Source: Ruegeria sp. EL01 | Lineage (GTDB): Bacteria; Pseudomonadota; Alphaproteobacteria; Rhodobacterales; Rhodobacteraceae | Direction of reading: 5' to 3' | Length of the DNA: 64,000 nucleotides | Assembly: GCF_900313035.1 (NCBI RefSeq) | Contig: NZ_OMPS01000048.1 | Span: 186,001-250,000, forward strand | Shown: positions 54,866 through 63,053 of the stretch, one piece after another | How positions within the stretch are numbered: position 1 is the stretch's first letter | Layout of the letters: every line of letters begins with the position of its first letter | Notes under the pieces: generated by a model | Databases searched by the model: none | What the model was told of the DNA's origin: nothing | The model's input: only the letters and a program-made list of their open reading frames with translations | Program-made: the position numbers and the translations under genes

Positions 54866-55873
54866 TTACTGCCCGTTACCCACTGTCACTTTTGTATTCC
54901 ACCAGTCTTCGCTGGCAGCTTTGGTCATTCTGATTGTCGGACGCTGGCCAAGGCGCATATCCACCGCTGCCACATCGCGTTCCAGAAGATCCTGCACCTC
55001 GTTCACCGCCAACACGCGTTCCAACGCGCGCACCGGGCGTTCGACGGGCAGCATGATGCGCTGGCCACGGTCCAGCACCAGATCCCAGCGCCTCTCACCG
55101 ACGCGGACCAACCCGCGAACCCGACTGCCGAGGCTGCGGGCGGTGTTGAAAATCTGCAGCGCTTCGGTCACGTATCCGTCAGCGCCGGTACCAGCGACCA
55201 AAGGCAGGTCTGCGTGATCTTTCCGCGACACAGCCTGATCCACATGCACACCGGTTTCATCCAACAACTCGATCCCATCGCGGGTACGCCAGACAATGAC
55301 GGGCTGCCTCTCGATGACATCGACCTGCAATATGCCACCCGCACGGATGCGCACTGTCGCGGATTTTACCGGGTCCAGACCTGTTATGGTGTCGCGCATC
55401 TGCTCGACATCCAGGTCCCAGGAGCTGATCGGGAAATCCAACGGAACGGTCTCACGAATATCGTCGGCCAATCCGGTTCCAGCGCCATCAATCGCCATCA
55501 GATTGACCATGAATTCCGGCCGTTCCTGAATCGAGGTGCGAATGTCCGCGAAATAGGCGCTGACAGCTTCGCGCCGATCCTCAGAGGCAAAATACAGACC
55601 AGCCGCTGCGGCAATGGCACAAATCGGGACGCCCAGCTTGACGCCAAGGCGAATGCCCGGTGTCAGCATCCAGCGCTGGAACCGGTAACTGAGCCGCGAC
55701 GGCGCCGGGTCGCTGCGACGCGCGGTTCGCGCAAAGACCTTGGCCCCGCGCAGACGTAGAACCGGTTGGATATCGCTATCCTCTGATCCAGCGGATTCGA
55801 AATCTGCATCCGGCCCAGCCAACGGCTTGGCGCGGTGGATCACGGGCGCGCGGGTGGCGATCAGCGGTCGCAT
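54866..55873 (-). CDS. ftsQ: Cell division protein FtsQ
   Basis: A 335-residue bitopic protein: a basic cytoplasmic N-terminus of about 80 residues, one helix (VPICAIAAAAGLYFASE), then the periplasmic POTRA and beta domains (SSWDLDVEQMRDTITGLDPVKSATVRIRAGGILQVDVIERQPVIVWR). It links cytoplasmic and periplasmic parts of the divisome. GGAGG seven bases before ATG 55873 fixes the start; it overlaps the end of ddl by 13 bases. Confidence 0.93.
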   Translation of the reverse strand: MRPLIATRAPVIHRAKPLAGPDADFESAGSEDSDIQPVLRLRGAKVFARTARRSDPAPSRLSYRFQRWMLTPGIRLGVKLGVPICAIAAAAGLYFASEDRREAVSAYFADIRTSIQERPEFMVNLMAIDGAGTGLADDIRETVPLDFPISSWDLDVEQMRDTITGLDPVKSATVRIRAGGILQVDVIERQPVIVWRTRDGIELLDETGVHVDQAVSRKDHADLPLVAGTGADGYVTEALQIFNTARSLGSRVRGLVRVGERRWDLVLDRGQRIMLPVERPVRALERVLAVNEVQDLLERDVAAVDMRLGQRPTIRMTKAASEDWWNTKVTVGNGQ

Positions 55874-56775
55874 GAGGCGTCCTCCACCATCCAGGCGCAG
55901 AGCTGGCTGAACGTTAGGCCACAATGCGCGCCCTGCTCCGGCACCAGCGAGGTTGGTGTCATCCCGGGCTGGGTGTTGGTTTCTAACAGGAACAACCCAT
56001 CCGCGCCCTGACTGTCATCCCAACGAAAATCGGTACGGCTGACGCCCCTGCACCCCAACAGATTGTGGGCACGCAAAGCGTAATCCATGCACATGTCAAA
56101 AATCTCGGATGGAACTTCGGCGGGCAGGACATGCCACGACCCGCCCGGCTTGTACTTGGCGTCGTAATCGTACCAGCCGTCGGTCATGATCTCGGTCACG
56201 GTCAGGGCGCGGTCGCTCATCACTGAAACGGTCAGTTCACGGCCCGCGATATATTGCTCGACCATCACCTGTTCCGGCATGTCGTCCGCCAGCTTCGGTG
56301 GGCCATTGGCGCCTTCGTGCACCAGATAGATACCAACACTGGAGCCTTCATTGTTGGGCTTGACCACATAAGGCGCTGCCATCACATGGTCGGCCATCAC
56401 GTCTGCCTTGGGCACGATCACACTGTCGGCAATGGGCAGTCCCGCGATGCGAAACGCCTCTTTGCTGCGCTGCTTGTCCATGGCGAGGGCTGAGGCCAAT
56501 ACGCCGGAATGCGTATACGGGATGCGCAACCATTCCAGCAGGCCCTGCACGCAGCCATCTTCGCCCCAGCGGCCATGCAGGGCGTTGAAAACCACATCAG
56601 GTTTAATATCCAAAAGGCGCGCGCAAAGGTCGGGACCAGCGTCCAGCTCGACCACTTCAATGCCTTCTCCCCTGAGGGCGGTTGCGCATTCGCGCCCGCT
56701 GCTGAGAGACACCTCGCGTTCAGCCGAGGGGCCGCCCATCAATACCGCCACTTTGGGGTTTGTCCTGCTCGACAT
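55861..56775 (-). CDS. ddlB: D-alanine--D-alanine ligase
   Basis: A 304-residue ATP-grasp ligase making D-Ala-D-Ala for peptidoglycan. KVAVLMGGPSAEREVSLSSG, the ALHGRWGEDGCVQGLLE loop, the ATP-site block PYVVKPNNEGSSVGIYLV and the end LLETNTQPGMTPTSLVPEQ are all present. ATG 56775 gives the normal length; a TTG at 56796 is an alternative. It lies between murB and ftsQ in the division cluster. Confidence 0.95.
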   Translation of the reverse strand: MSSRTNPKVAVLMGGPSAEREVSLSSGRECATALRGEGIEVVELDAGPDLCARLLDIKPDVVFNALHGRWGEDGCVQGLLEWLRIPYTHSGVLASALAMDKQRSKEAFRIAGLPIADSVIVPKADVMADHVMAAPYVVKPNNEGSSVGIYLVHEGANGPPKLADDMPEQVMVEQYIAGRELTVSVMSDRALTVTEIMTDGWYDYDAKYKPGGSWHVLPAEVPSEIFDMCMDYALRAHNLLGCRGVSRTDFRWDDSQGADGLFLLETNTQPGMTPTSLVPEQGAHCGLTFSQLCAWMVEDASCDR

Positions 56776-56887
56776 ACCCACGTTCGTGCGCCTCAATGTC
56801 CCTGGACCTTATGTAGTGGTCCATACTGCGTTTTATGCCTTTGATCCGTCGCCTTAATTTGCCTGTTTTGGTCTGACGGTCGGGGCT

Positions 56888-57835
56888 TTATTCTGTCAGC
56901 GGATCACCGACCCGCATGATTTCCCACTCTAGCGTGATACCGCTTGTTTCGTAAACCTTTTTTCGCACCTCTTCGCCCAGCCCTTCGAGGTCTGCGGCGG
57001 TGGCACCTCCGGTGTTGATCAGGAAATTCGAGTGCTTCTCGCTCATCTGTGCGCCGCCTCTCGTGGCGCCGCGCATGCCTGCGTCATCGATCACCTTCCA
57101 CGCCTTAAGGTCATGCACATCATCAGCGCGGCCAGTCGATGAGAAACCGGCAGGATTGCGGAAGGTCGATCCGGCGCTGCGGTTCTTGGTGGGTTGCGTC
57201 TCGTCACGCTTCGTCAGTTGGGCGTCCATGCGCGCATGCAGGTCAGCGGGAGTGCCTGTAGGCCCCTCGAATTGGGCCGAAACCAACACAGCACCGTCCG
57301 GCACATCGGACTCGCGATATCGAAAATTTAGCTCTTCAGGCGTAAGGTCCAAAACCTCGCCCTGTCGGGTCACGATCGTCGCCTTGCGCAGCACATCCGC
57401 CGTATAGCTGCCATAGCACCCCGCGTTCATCCGTACCGCGCCGCCGATTGAACCGGGGATGGTGCGCAGGAAGGTCAGATCAACGCCCGCATCCGCCGCC
57501 TTGCGCGCCACATGCGCATCCAACGCCGCCGCGCCTGCGGTAACGATGCTGCCTTCTACCGAAATCCCGTTGAAGCCCCGCCCGAGGCGGATCACCACAG
57601 CACGCAACCCACCGTCGCGAACGATGAGATTTGATCCAACACCCATCGGGAACACAGAGACTCCCGCTGGCAAGTCCCGAAGAAAGGTTTGCAGGTCTTC
57701 GATGTCGGCTGGCTGGAACAGATAATCCGCCGGACCGCCAACGCGGAGCCATGTGAGGTCGGACAACAGACGACCATTTGCGAGTTTGCCACGTAGGCTC
57801 TTAAGGTTCAGCTCCGTGAGCGTTTCCGCCACCAT
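56888..57835 (-). CDS. murB: UDP-N-acetylenolpyruvoylglucosamine reductase
   Basis: A 315-residue type I MurB flavoprotein: TWLRVGGPADYLFQPADIEDL, the FAD segment GVGSNLIVRDGG, PGSIGGAVRMNAGCYG, and AGSTFRNPAG with the catalytic Ser. It reduces the enolpyruvyl ether to make UDP-MurNAc. ATG 57835 is chosen for its GGAG/CGGGG ribosome site; earlier ATGs at 57850 and before lack spacing. Its start overlaps the end of a small membrane protein gene by 28 bases. Confidence 0.95.
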   Translation of the reverse strand: MVAETLTELNLKSLRGKLANGRLLSDLTWLRVGGPADYLFQPADIEDLQTFLRDLPAGVSVFPMGVGSNLIVRDGGLRAVVIRLGRGFNGISVEGSIVTAGAAALDAHVARKAADAGVDLTFLRTIPGSIGGAVRMNAGCYGSYTADVLRKATIVTRQGEVLDLTPEELNFRYRESDVPDGAVLVSAQFEGPTGTPADLHARMDAQLTKRDETQPTKNRSAGSTFRNPAGFSSTGRADDVHDLKAWKVIDDAGMRGATRGGAQMSEKHSNFLINTGGATAADLEGLGEEVRKKVYETSGITLEWEIMRVGDPLTE

Positions 57836-58095
57836 GCCCCGATACTCCATCCTATTATCGCGACCACTCCGTACCACAAATGTATCCAGATAATGTACGC
57901 TATCGCCGCACGGGTAATGTCGTAGGTCTCAATCGAGCGCCAATACAGCGCCAAACCCAAAAGAACAAACCACAAGATGGAAGCGGCATATGCCAGTCGA
58001 AGCTTTCTGTGCAGAGCCGCGTAGGCAAAGGTCAAAAACCAGCCAATAAAGCCAACGAAAATTGGGGCCATGATTACGAAGATCGGATCAAACAA
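57808..58095 (-). CDS. Small membrane protein between DUF2484 and murB
   Basis: A 95-residue protein with three hydrophobic helices (about residues 6-28, 35-53 and 62-85) and a basic end WRKRSRS. The start is TTG at 58095, supported by AAGGG nine bases upstream; the first ATG (58071) has no ribosome site. It is 12 bases after a DUF2484 gene and overlaps murB, so it is part of the cell-wall operon. No named family is recognised. Confidence 0.65.
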   Translation of the reverse strand: MFDPIFVIMAPIFVGFIGWFLTFAYAALHRKLRLAYAASILWFVLLGLALYWRSIETYDITRAAIAYIIWIHLWYGVVAIIGWSIGAWWRKRSRS

Positions 58096-58107
58096 AGCGG
58101 AACGCCC

Positions 58108-58350
58108 TTACATCAGACCGCGCAACCATCGACCCAGATAAATCACAGGCCAGCGCAACACCGACATGCCTGCCGCAAGGACCAGCAATCCAATCCATGG
58201 GCCGTTCTCGTAAGTCACGTAACCTACGATCGGAATGCCCACCGCAATCAGGAAATAGGCACGGGCCCAGTGGTTGTCTTTGCTGGGAAGCATTGCCAGC
58301 ACATTTGCCGCGAGGCCCCAGAGAGCGGCAAGAGCGAGCGACCATATCAT
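58108..58350 (-). CDS. DUF2484 family small membrane protein (second copy)
   Basis: An 80-residue membrane protein starting MIWSLALAALWGLAANVLAMLPSKDN and ending LRWPVIYLGRWLRGLM, with three hydrophobic segments. The opening LAALWGLAANVLAMLPS repeats the plan of the gene upstream (FAALWVICATIVALLPM), so the two are paralogues. Its ATG overlaps the upstream stop (ATGA). DUF2484 genes next to murC and murB are a roseobacter trait; the function is unknown. Confidence 0.78.
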   Translation of the reverse strand: MIWSLALAALWGLAANVLAMLPSKDNHWARAYFLIAVGIPIVGYVTYENGPWIGLLVLAAGMSVLRWPVIYLGRWLRGLM

Positions 58351-58595
58351 TCCGTCACCTCTCGGCCTGTCCATTTACGCCAGTAAAACCGTATGGGGTT
58401 GCGAAACATCGAGATAAATCCACCGAAGGCGAGAGCAGACCAGAACCAGCCGTGATCAAAGCCCAGCCAGATGATAAGCACCGGCGCGCAGATCAGCAGG
58501 ATGATGCCCGGAGGGAACTGCAGCCGCATCGGCAACAACGCCACGATTGTGGCGCAGATCACCCAGAGGGCGGCAAAGATCATCGAATAGTCCAT
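58347..58595 (-). CDS. DUF2484 family small membrane protein (first copy)
   Basis: An 82-residue protein: MDYSMIFAALWVICATIVALLPMRLQFPPGIILLICAPVLIIWLG with helices at about 5-22 and 28-45, then FGGFISMFRNPIRFYWRKWTG. It matches DUF2484. The frame's earlier start at 58607 adds four residues; ATG 58595 begins at the family's usual place. It lies 77 bases after murC and is coupled to its paralogue downstream. Confidence 0.8.
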   Translation of the reverse strand: MDYSMIFAALWVICATIVALLPMRLQFPPGIILLICAPVLIIWLGFDHGWFWSALAFGGFISMFRNPIRFYWRKWTGREVTE

Positions 58596-58671
58596 TCGTC
58601 CCTCCAAGGACGCGCGGTATCAGCGAGCATCATATCACACTTCCAGGTTGTGCGCCAAATCAACATGGACG

Positions 58672-60081
58672 TCAAACAGCTTGTTTTCTTTGTAATCTCT
58701 CGGGCAACCCGTTGGCCCAGGCACTGATCGTGCCTGCGCCCAGGCACACAACCATATCGCCGGGACGGGTTTGTTCGCGCACGAGACGCTCAAGGTCTTC
58801 TTCATTCAGGATCGCACTTGCATGACGGTGACCATGGCGGATCAACCCTTCGACCAGATCGTCGCGGCTGGCCCCTTCGATCGGATCCTCTCCGGCGGCG
58901 AAAACCTCGGCAATGGCGACGACGTCGGCGTCATTGAAACAGGTGCAGAAATCGTCGAACAGGTTGGACAGGCGCGAATAGCGGTGCGGCTGGTGCACAG
59001 CAATGACGCGGCCATCGGTCGCCTGTCGGGCGGCTTTCAACACGGCGGCGATTTCAACCGGGTGGTGGCCGTAATCGTCGATGATGGTCACACCTTCGAC
59101 CTCACCCACCTTGGTGAAGCGGCGATTGACGCCGCCGAAATTGGCCAGCGCCTTGCGGATTTCAACTGCTTTCATGCCCAGATGGCGGGCGACAGCCACG
59201 GCTGACAATGCGTTCGAGACGTTGTGGTCGCCGGGCATCGGCAAGGTGCAGCCTTCGATCACCTTGTCTTCGTATTGCAGGTGGATGTCGAAATGCGCGA
59301 CACCGCCCTTGTAGGTCAGGTTCTCGGCCCGCACATCAGCCTGCGCGTTGAAACCATAGGTACGCACGCGCCGATCGGTGATGCGGCCGACCAGCGCCTG
59401 AACTTCGGTGTGATCGGTGCAGCAAACGGCAAGGCCATAGAAGGGCAGGTTTGAGACGAACTCGTAAAACCCATCGCGCAGCTGATCGAAATCGCCCCAA
59501 TGTTCCATATGCTCGGGGTCGATATTGGTGACGATGGCGATGGTTGCCGGAAGACGATTGAATGAACCGTCGGACTCGTCCGCCTCGACCACCATCCATT
59601 CGCCCTGACCCATGCGGGCGTTCGAACCATAGGCGTGGATGATGCCGCCGTTGATCACGGTTGGGTCGAAGTCACCCGCGACCATCAGCTCGGCCATCAT
59701 GGTGGTCGTGGTCGTCTTGCCGTGGGTTCCGGCAATGGCGATATTCGAGCGCAGGCGCATCAACTCGGCCAGCATGTCGGCGCGACGCACAACGGGCAAT
59801 CCCTGTGCGCGTGCTTCGTCCAATTCCGGGTTGCCCGGTTTGATCGCGGTTGAGGTGACGATGACCGCAGCGCCTTCGAGGTTTTCGGCCTTCTGCCCGA
59901 CAAAGATCTCAGCACCCAAACTGGCCAAACGGTCGGTGATTTTAGAAGCCTTTAGATCAGACCCCTGCACCCGGTACCCCAGGTTCAAAAGCACCTCGGC
60001 AATACCCGACATCCCGATCCCGCCGATCCCGACAAAATGGATTGGTCCGACATCCTGCGGCAGTTTGGTTGCTGGATTCAT
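58672..60081 (-). CDS. murC: UDP-N-acetylmuramate--L-alanine ligase
   Basis: A 469-residue Mur ligase. IHFVGIGGIGMSGIAEVLLNLG opens the UDP-binding domain, the ATP loop GTHGKTTTT is at 118-126, and DDYGHHPVEIAAVL lies in the C-terminal domain. It adds L-Ala to UDP-MurNAc. AAGGAG lies before the ATG, within the end of murG (four-base overlap). Order murG-murC-murB-ddl is standard in the division and cell-wall cluster. Confidence 0.96.
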   Translation of the reverse strand: MNPATKLPQDVGPIHFVGIGGIGMSGIAEVLLNLGYRVQGSDLKASKITDRLASLGAEIFVGQKAENLEGAAVIVTSTAIKPGNPELDEARAQGLPVVRRADMLAELMRLRSNIAIAGTHGKTTTTTMMAELMVAGDFDPTVINGGIIHAYGSNARMGQGEWMVVEADESDGSFNRLPATIAIVTNIDPEHMEHWGDFDQLRDGFYEFVSNLPFYGLAVCCTDHTEVQALVGRITDRRVRTYGFNAQADVRAENLTYKGGVAHFDIHLQYEDKVIEGCTLPMPGDHNVSNALSAVAVARHLGMKAVEIRKALANFGGVNRRFTKVGEVEGVTIIDDYGHHPVEIAAVLKAARQATDGRVIAVHQPHRYSRLSNLFDDFCTCFNDADVVAIAEVFAAGEDPIEGASRDDLVEGLIRHGHRHASAILNEEDLERLVREQTRPGDMVVCLGAGTISAWANGLPERLQRKQAV

Positions 60082-61175
60082 GTGGTCTCCTTCTGCGCCA
60101 ATTGTTCGACGAGGGCTGTCAGACGCTCGGTTGCGTCCGGTGCCCCGACCGACAAGGCGGCATGGGCCATTTTCTGTGCGGCTGCGGGATTGGTTAAAAC
60201 CGTGGTCATTTGTTGGGTCAGCGAAGAAACGTCAAGCATGTTCTCGGGGATCATGATCGCCCCGCCCGCCTGAACCAGTCCGCGCGCATTGGCGGTTTGG
60301 TGGTCGGCTGCCGCCGCGGCAAAGGGGATCAGGATTGAGGGGCGTCCGATGACCGAGATATCAGCGACGCTGGACGCGCCCGAGCGGGAAATGACCAACT
60401 GCGCCTCGGACATCCGGCGGGGGACATCCTGAAAGAACGGTTGCACATCGGCCAAGATGCCGTGATCCGCGTAGAATGCGGTGACACGCTCTCCATCCTC
60501 GTCGCGGGCCTGATGGGCAACGCGGACATAGCGTCGCAGATCCTCGGGCAAAGCCGCAATCGCACCCGGCACAACATCACTGAGGATACGAGCACCCTGC
60601 GAGCCGCCCATCACCAGGACCGACATCGGGTAGTCGCCGGGTGGAATGTAGGGCGCAGCTGCACGGTCCAGCACTGCAGCGCGCACCGGATTGCCGGTAT
60701 GAGTACCGTTCGCGTCTTCGGGCAGATCAGTGGGCCAGACGCCACAGGCCACATGCGCAACTCGGGTGGCGAACAACTGGTTTACACGGCCCAGAACACC
60801 GTTCTGTTCGTGGATCATGCGGGGAATTTTCAGCAGGGTTGCGGCGCTGAGCGCCGGTATCGACGGGTATCCGCCAAACCCCACGACCACATCCGGTTTA
60901 TCGCGCATCATGCCAAGGGCCATGCGGGTGACACCACCTGCAATCTTGGGTCCAGCCAGCGCCTTGGCGGCCAACCCGCCGCGCGCGAAAGTGGCCGAGG
61001 AGGCCTCGACGATTTCGGTCGTGTGGGGAAAACCACTGGTATAGCGCGCTCCGCGGGCGTCGGTGGACAAGCGCACGCGCCAGCCTTTGCGCAGCATCGC
61101 CTCGGCCAGCGCCTGTGCTGGGAACATGTGGCCCCCGGTGCCGCCAGCCGCAATCAATAGGTAGGGTTTGCCCAT
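60078..61175 (-). CDS. murG: UDP-N-acetylglucosamine--undecaprenyl-pyrophosphoryl-MurNAc-pentapeptide transferase
   Basis: A 365-residue GT28 glycosyltransferase making lipid II at the inner membrane face. LLIAAGGTGGHMFPAQALAEAM is the N-terminal glycine motif, VLVMGGSQGARILSD starts the second domain, and SRSGASSVADISVIGRPSILIPFA is the UDP-GlcNAc site. It starts one base into the ftsW stop and overlaps murC by four, so the three are coupled. Confidence 0.96.
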   Translation of the reverse strand: MGKPYLLIAAGGTGGHMFPAQALAEAMLRKGWRVRLSTDARGARYTSGFPHTTEIVEASSATFARGGLAAKALAGPKIAGGVTRMALGMMRDKPDVVVGFGGYPSIPALSAATLLKIPRMIHEQNGVLGRVNQLFATRVAHVACGVWPTDLPEDANGTHTGNPVRAAVLDRAAAPYIPPGDYPMSVLVMGGSQGARILSDVVPGAIAALPEDLRRYVRVAHQARDEDGERVTAFYADHGILADVQPFFQDVPRRMSEAQLVISRSGASSVADISVIGRPSILIPFAAAAADHQTANARGLVQAGGAIMIPENMLDVSSLTQQMTTVLTNPAAAQKMAHAALSVGAPDATERLTALVEQLAQKETT

Positions 61176-62338
61176 CAGCCTCGTCCGCGCAGAAGATCAC
61201 CAAGTTCGCCCTGTGGGCGGGTGCGGGTGAAGGCTAGCAACATGCCAACGGCAATACCGCCCGCGATCAGGGACGAACCGCCATAGCTGACAAACGGCAA
61301 GGTCATGCCCTTAGCGGGCAACAGGCGAACGGCCACGCCCATATTGATCATCGCCTGAACGCCGAACATGCAAGCCAGACCAGTGCCTGCCAGACGGATG
61401 AACATATCACGCTCGCGCATCAGCCGCAAAAGCGAACGCACCACGATGATCGAATACAGGGCGATGATGATCAGCACCAGGATCAACCCGTATTCCTCGG
61501 CCGCGACAGCAATGATGAAATCCGTATGGGCGTCAGGCAGCGACCACTTCACCTGTCCTTCGCCCACGCCAACGCCAAACAGCCCGCCTTCGCGGATCGC
61601 GTTGGTCGCATAGCCAAGCTGGGTGGTCGGATCGACCTCTTGGTTCAGAAAGCCATCGATGCGGCGGGCGAAGTGGTCGGAATTGGAATAGGCAAACATG
61701 CCCCCCAAAACAACAATTCCAGCCATACCAACCAGCAGCAGCATCGGCGCACCGGCGACAAAATACATCACACCCCAGCCGAACAGGATTAGACAGGCCT
61801 GACCGAAATCAGGCTGCATCACCAGCATGCCAACGATGGCCATGCACAAAGCAAACGACCAGATCCGTCCTGGTGGGCCATTGATTTGCTGCGACGCCGC
61901 CAGCAACCATGCGGCCACCACGACAAAACCGGGTTTCAGGAATTCCGAAGGTTGCAGCGAGGCAAAGCCCAGCGAATACCAGCGCACGGCGCCTTTGCCG
62001 AAATCGGTACCAAAAACCGGTAGAAAGGCCAGTGCCACAAAGGACGCCAGAAATCCCAACACCGCCAGACGTCGTACAAGCGTCGGCGACATCATCGAGG
62101 TCAGCAACATCGCAACCAAGGCCAATCCGCCAAACAGAGCCTGTCGTTCGACATAATGGAATGGATCAAACCCATTGCGACCTGCCAAAGGCGGTGATGA
62201 GGCCAACCCCAGCAAAAGCCCGATGACAAACAGGATCAGAACGCAGGACATCGTCCAGCGATCAATTGTCCGCCACCACTTTGGTAGAATCGGTTCACCG
62301 CGCTGGTCCTGGACCGCGCCATACACCATCTCAGTCAT
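61175..62338 (-). CDS. ftsW: Peptidoglycan glycosyltransferase FtsW (SEDS family)
   Basis: A 387-residue SEDS protein with ten membrane helices. Family segments include ALGFASLQPSEFLKPGFVV, HTDFIIAVAAEEYGLI and GMTLPFVSYGGSSLIAGG. FtsW polymerises lipid II at the septum with its partner penicillin-binding protein. It is the first gene of this cluster seen in the window in transcription order; its upstream region (62339-62514) probably holds a promoter. Confidence 0.95.
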   Translation of the reverse strand: MTEMVYGAVQDQRGEPILPKWWRTIDRWTMSCVLILFVIGLLLGLASSPPLAGRNGFDPFHYVERQALFGGLALVAMLLTSMMSPTLVRRLAVLGFLASFVALAFLPVFGTDFGKGAVRWYSLGFASLQPSEFLKPGFVVVAAWLLAASQQINGPPGRIWSFALCMAIVGMLVMQPDFGQACLILFGWGVMYFVAGAPMLLLVGMAGIVVLGGMFAYSNSDHFARRIDGFLNQEVDPTTQLGYATNAIREGGLFGVGVGEGQVKWSLPDAHTDFIIAVAAEEYGLILVLIIIALYSIIVVRSLLRLMRERDMFIRLAGTGLACMFGVQAMINMGVAVRLLPAKGMTLPFVSYGGSSLIAGGIAVGMLLAFTRTRPQGELGDLLRGRG

Positions 62339-62514
62339 GAGATACCGCCACTTACTGCCTCGTCAACGCCCCGTTTTCGGGATCTGATTGAGAGTCTACA
62401 GGGAAATTCGCGTTTGGGCCAGTGGAATGACGGGGCGGTGACGGAAAACAATTGGTGGCGTGCGGAACCTTGCCGGGGCGGGTTTTGTGCAGCCAAACGC
62501 TTTGCCGGATTGAG

Positions 62515-62913
62515 CTACTCGACCTCCTCAACCGGTCCATCCGCCTTAACCCAGGCGCTGAACCCACCTTCGATATGTGCAACCGGGGCCAGACCCATTT
62601 CCATAGCTGTCTTGGCGCTAAGCGCGGATCGCCATGCACTGGCGCAATAGAAGACATATGTTTTGTCCTGATCGAAGACGTCCTTGTGATACGGGCTTTC
62701 CGGGTCAATCCAGAATTCCAGCATGCCACGCGGGCATGAAAACGCACCGGGTATTTTGCCCGCGCGTTTCAGCTCGCGAATGTCGCGTAAGTCGATCAGA
62801 ACATGGTCGTCGCTGTCGATCAAACCCTTGGCTTGCTCGATCGATATTGTCGTAACGAGGGCATTTGCCTCGGCAAGCAGCGTTTTGATCCCTTTGGTGA
62901 TGGTCTGTGACAT
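62515..62913 (-). CDS. Rhodanese-like domain protein
   Basis: A 132-residue single rhodanese domain. The active loop C-A-S-A-W-R runs from Cys90 to Arg95, preceded by KTYVFYC, and the CH2A-type motif HVLIDLRDIRELKRAGKIPGA is present. Such proteins carry sulfur as a persulfide; the acceptor is unknown. It lies about 175 bases upstream of ftsW on the same strand and is divergent from the flavoprotein gene. Confidence 0.9.
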   Translation of the reverse strand: MSQTITKGIKTLLAEANALVTTISIEQAKGLIDSDDHVLIDLRDIRELKRAGKIPGAFSCPRGMLEFWIDPESPYHKDVFDQDKTYVFYCASAWRSALSAKTAMEMGLAPVAHIEGGFSAWVKADGPVEEVE

Positions 62914-63053
62914 GGGCGTTGTTCCTGTGTTTCGAAGTCCGCATCAGAGCTTGAACAATTTATTTGGTTCTACCTGAGGGCATGCAGTCCGGCAAACGCA
63001 ATCCCGACCGGCGGGCTCTTGCCTTCCCCCACAATCCACGCCATGCGCTGAAT

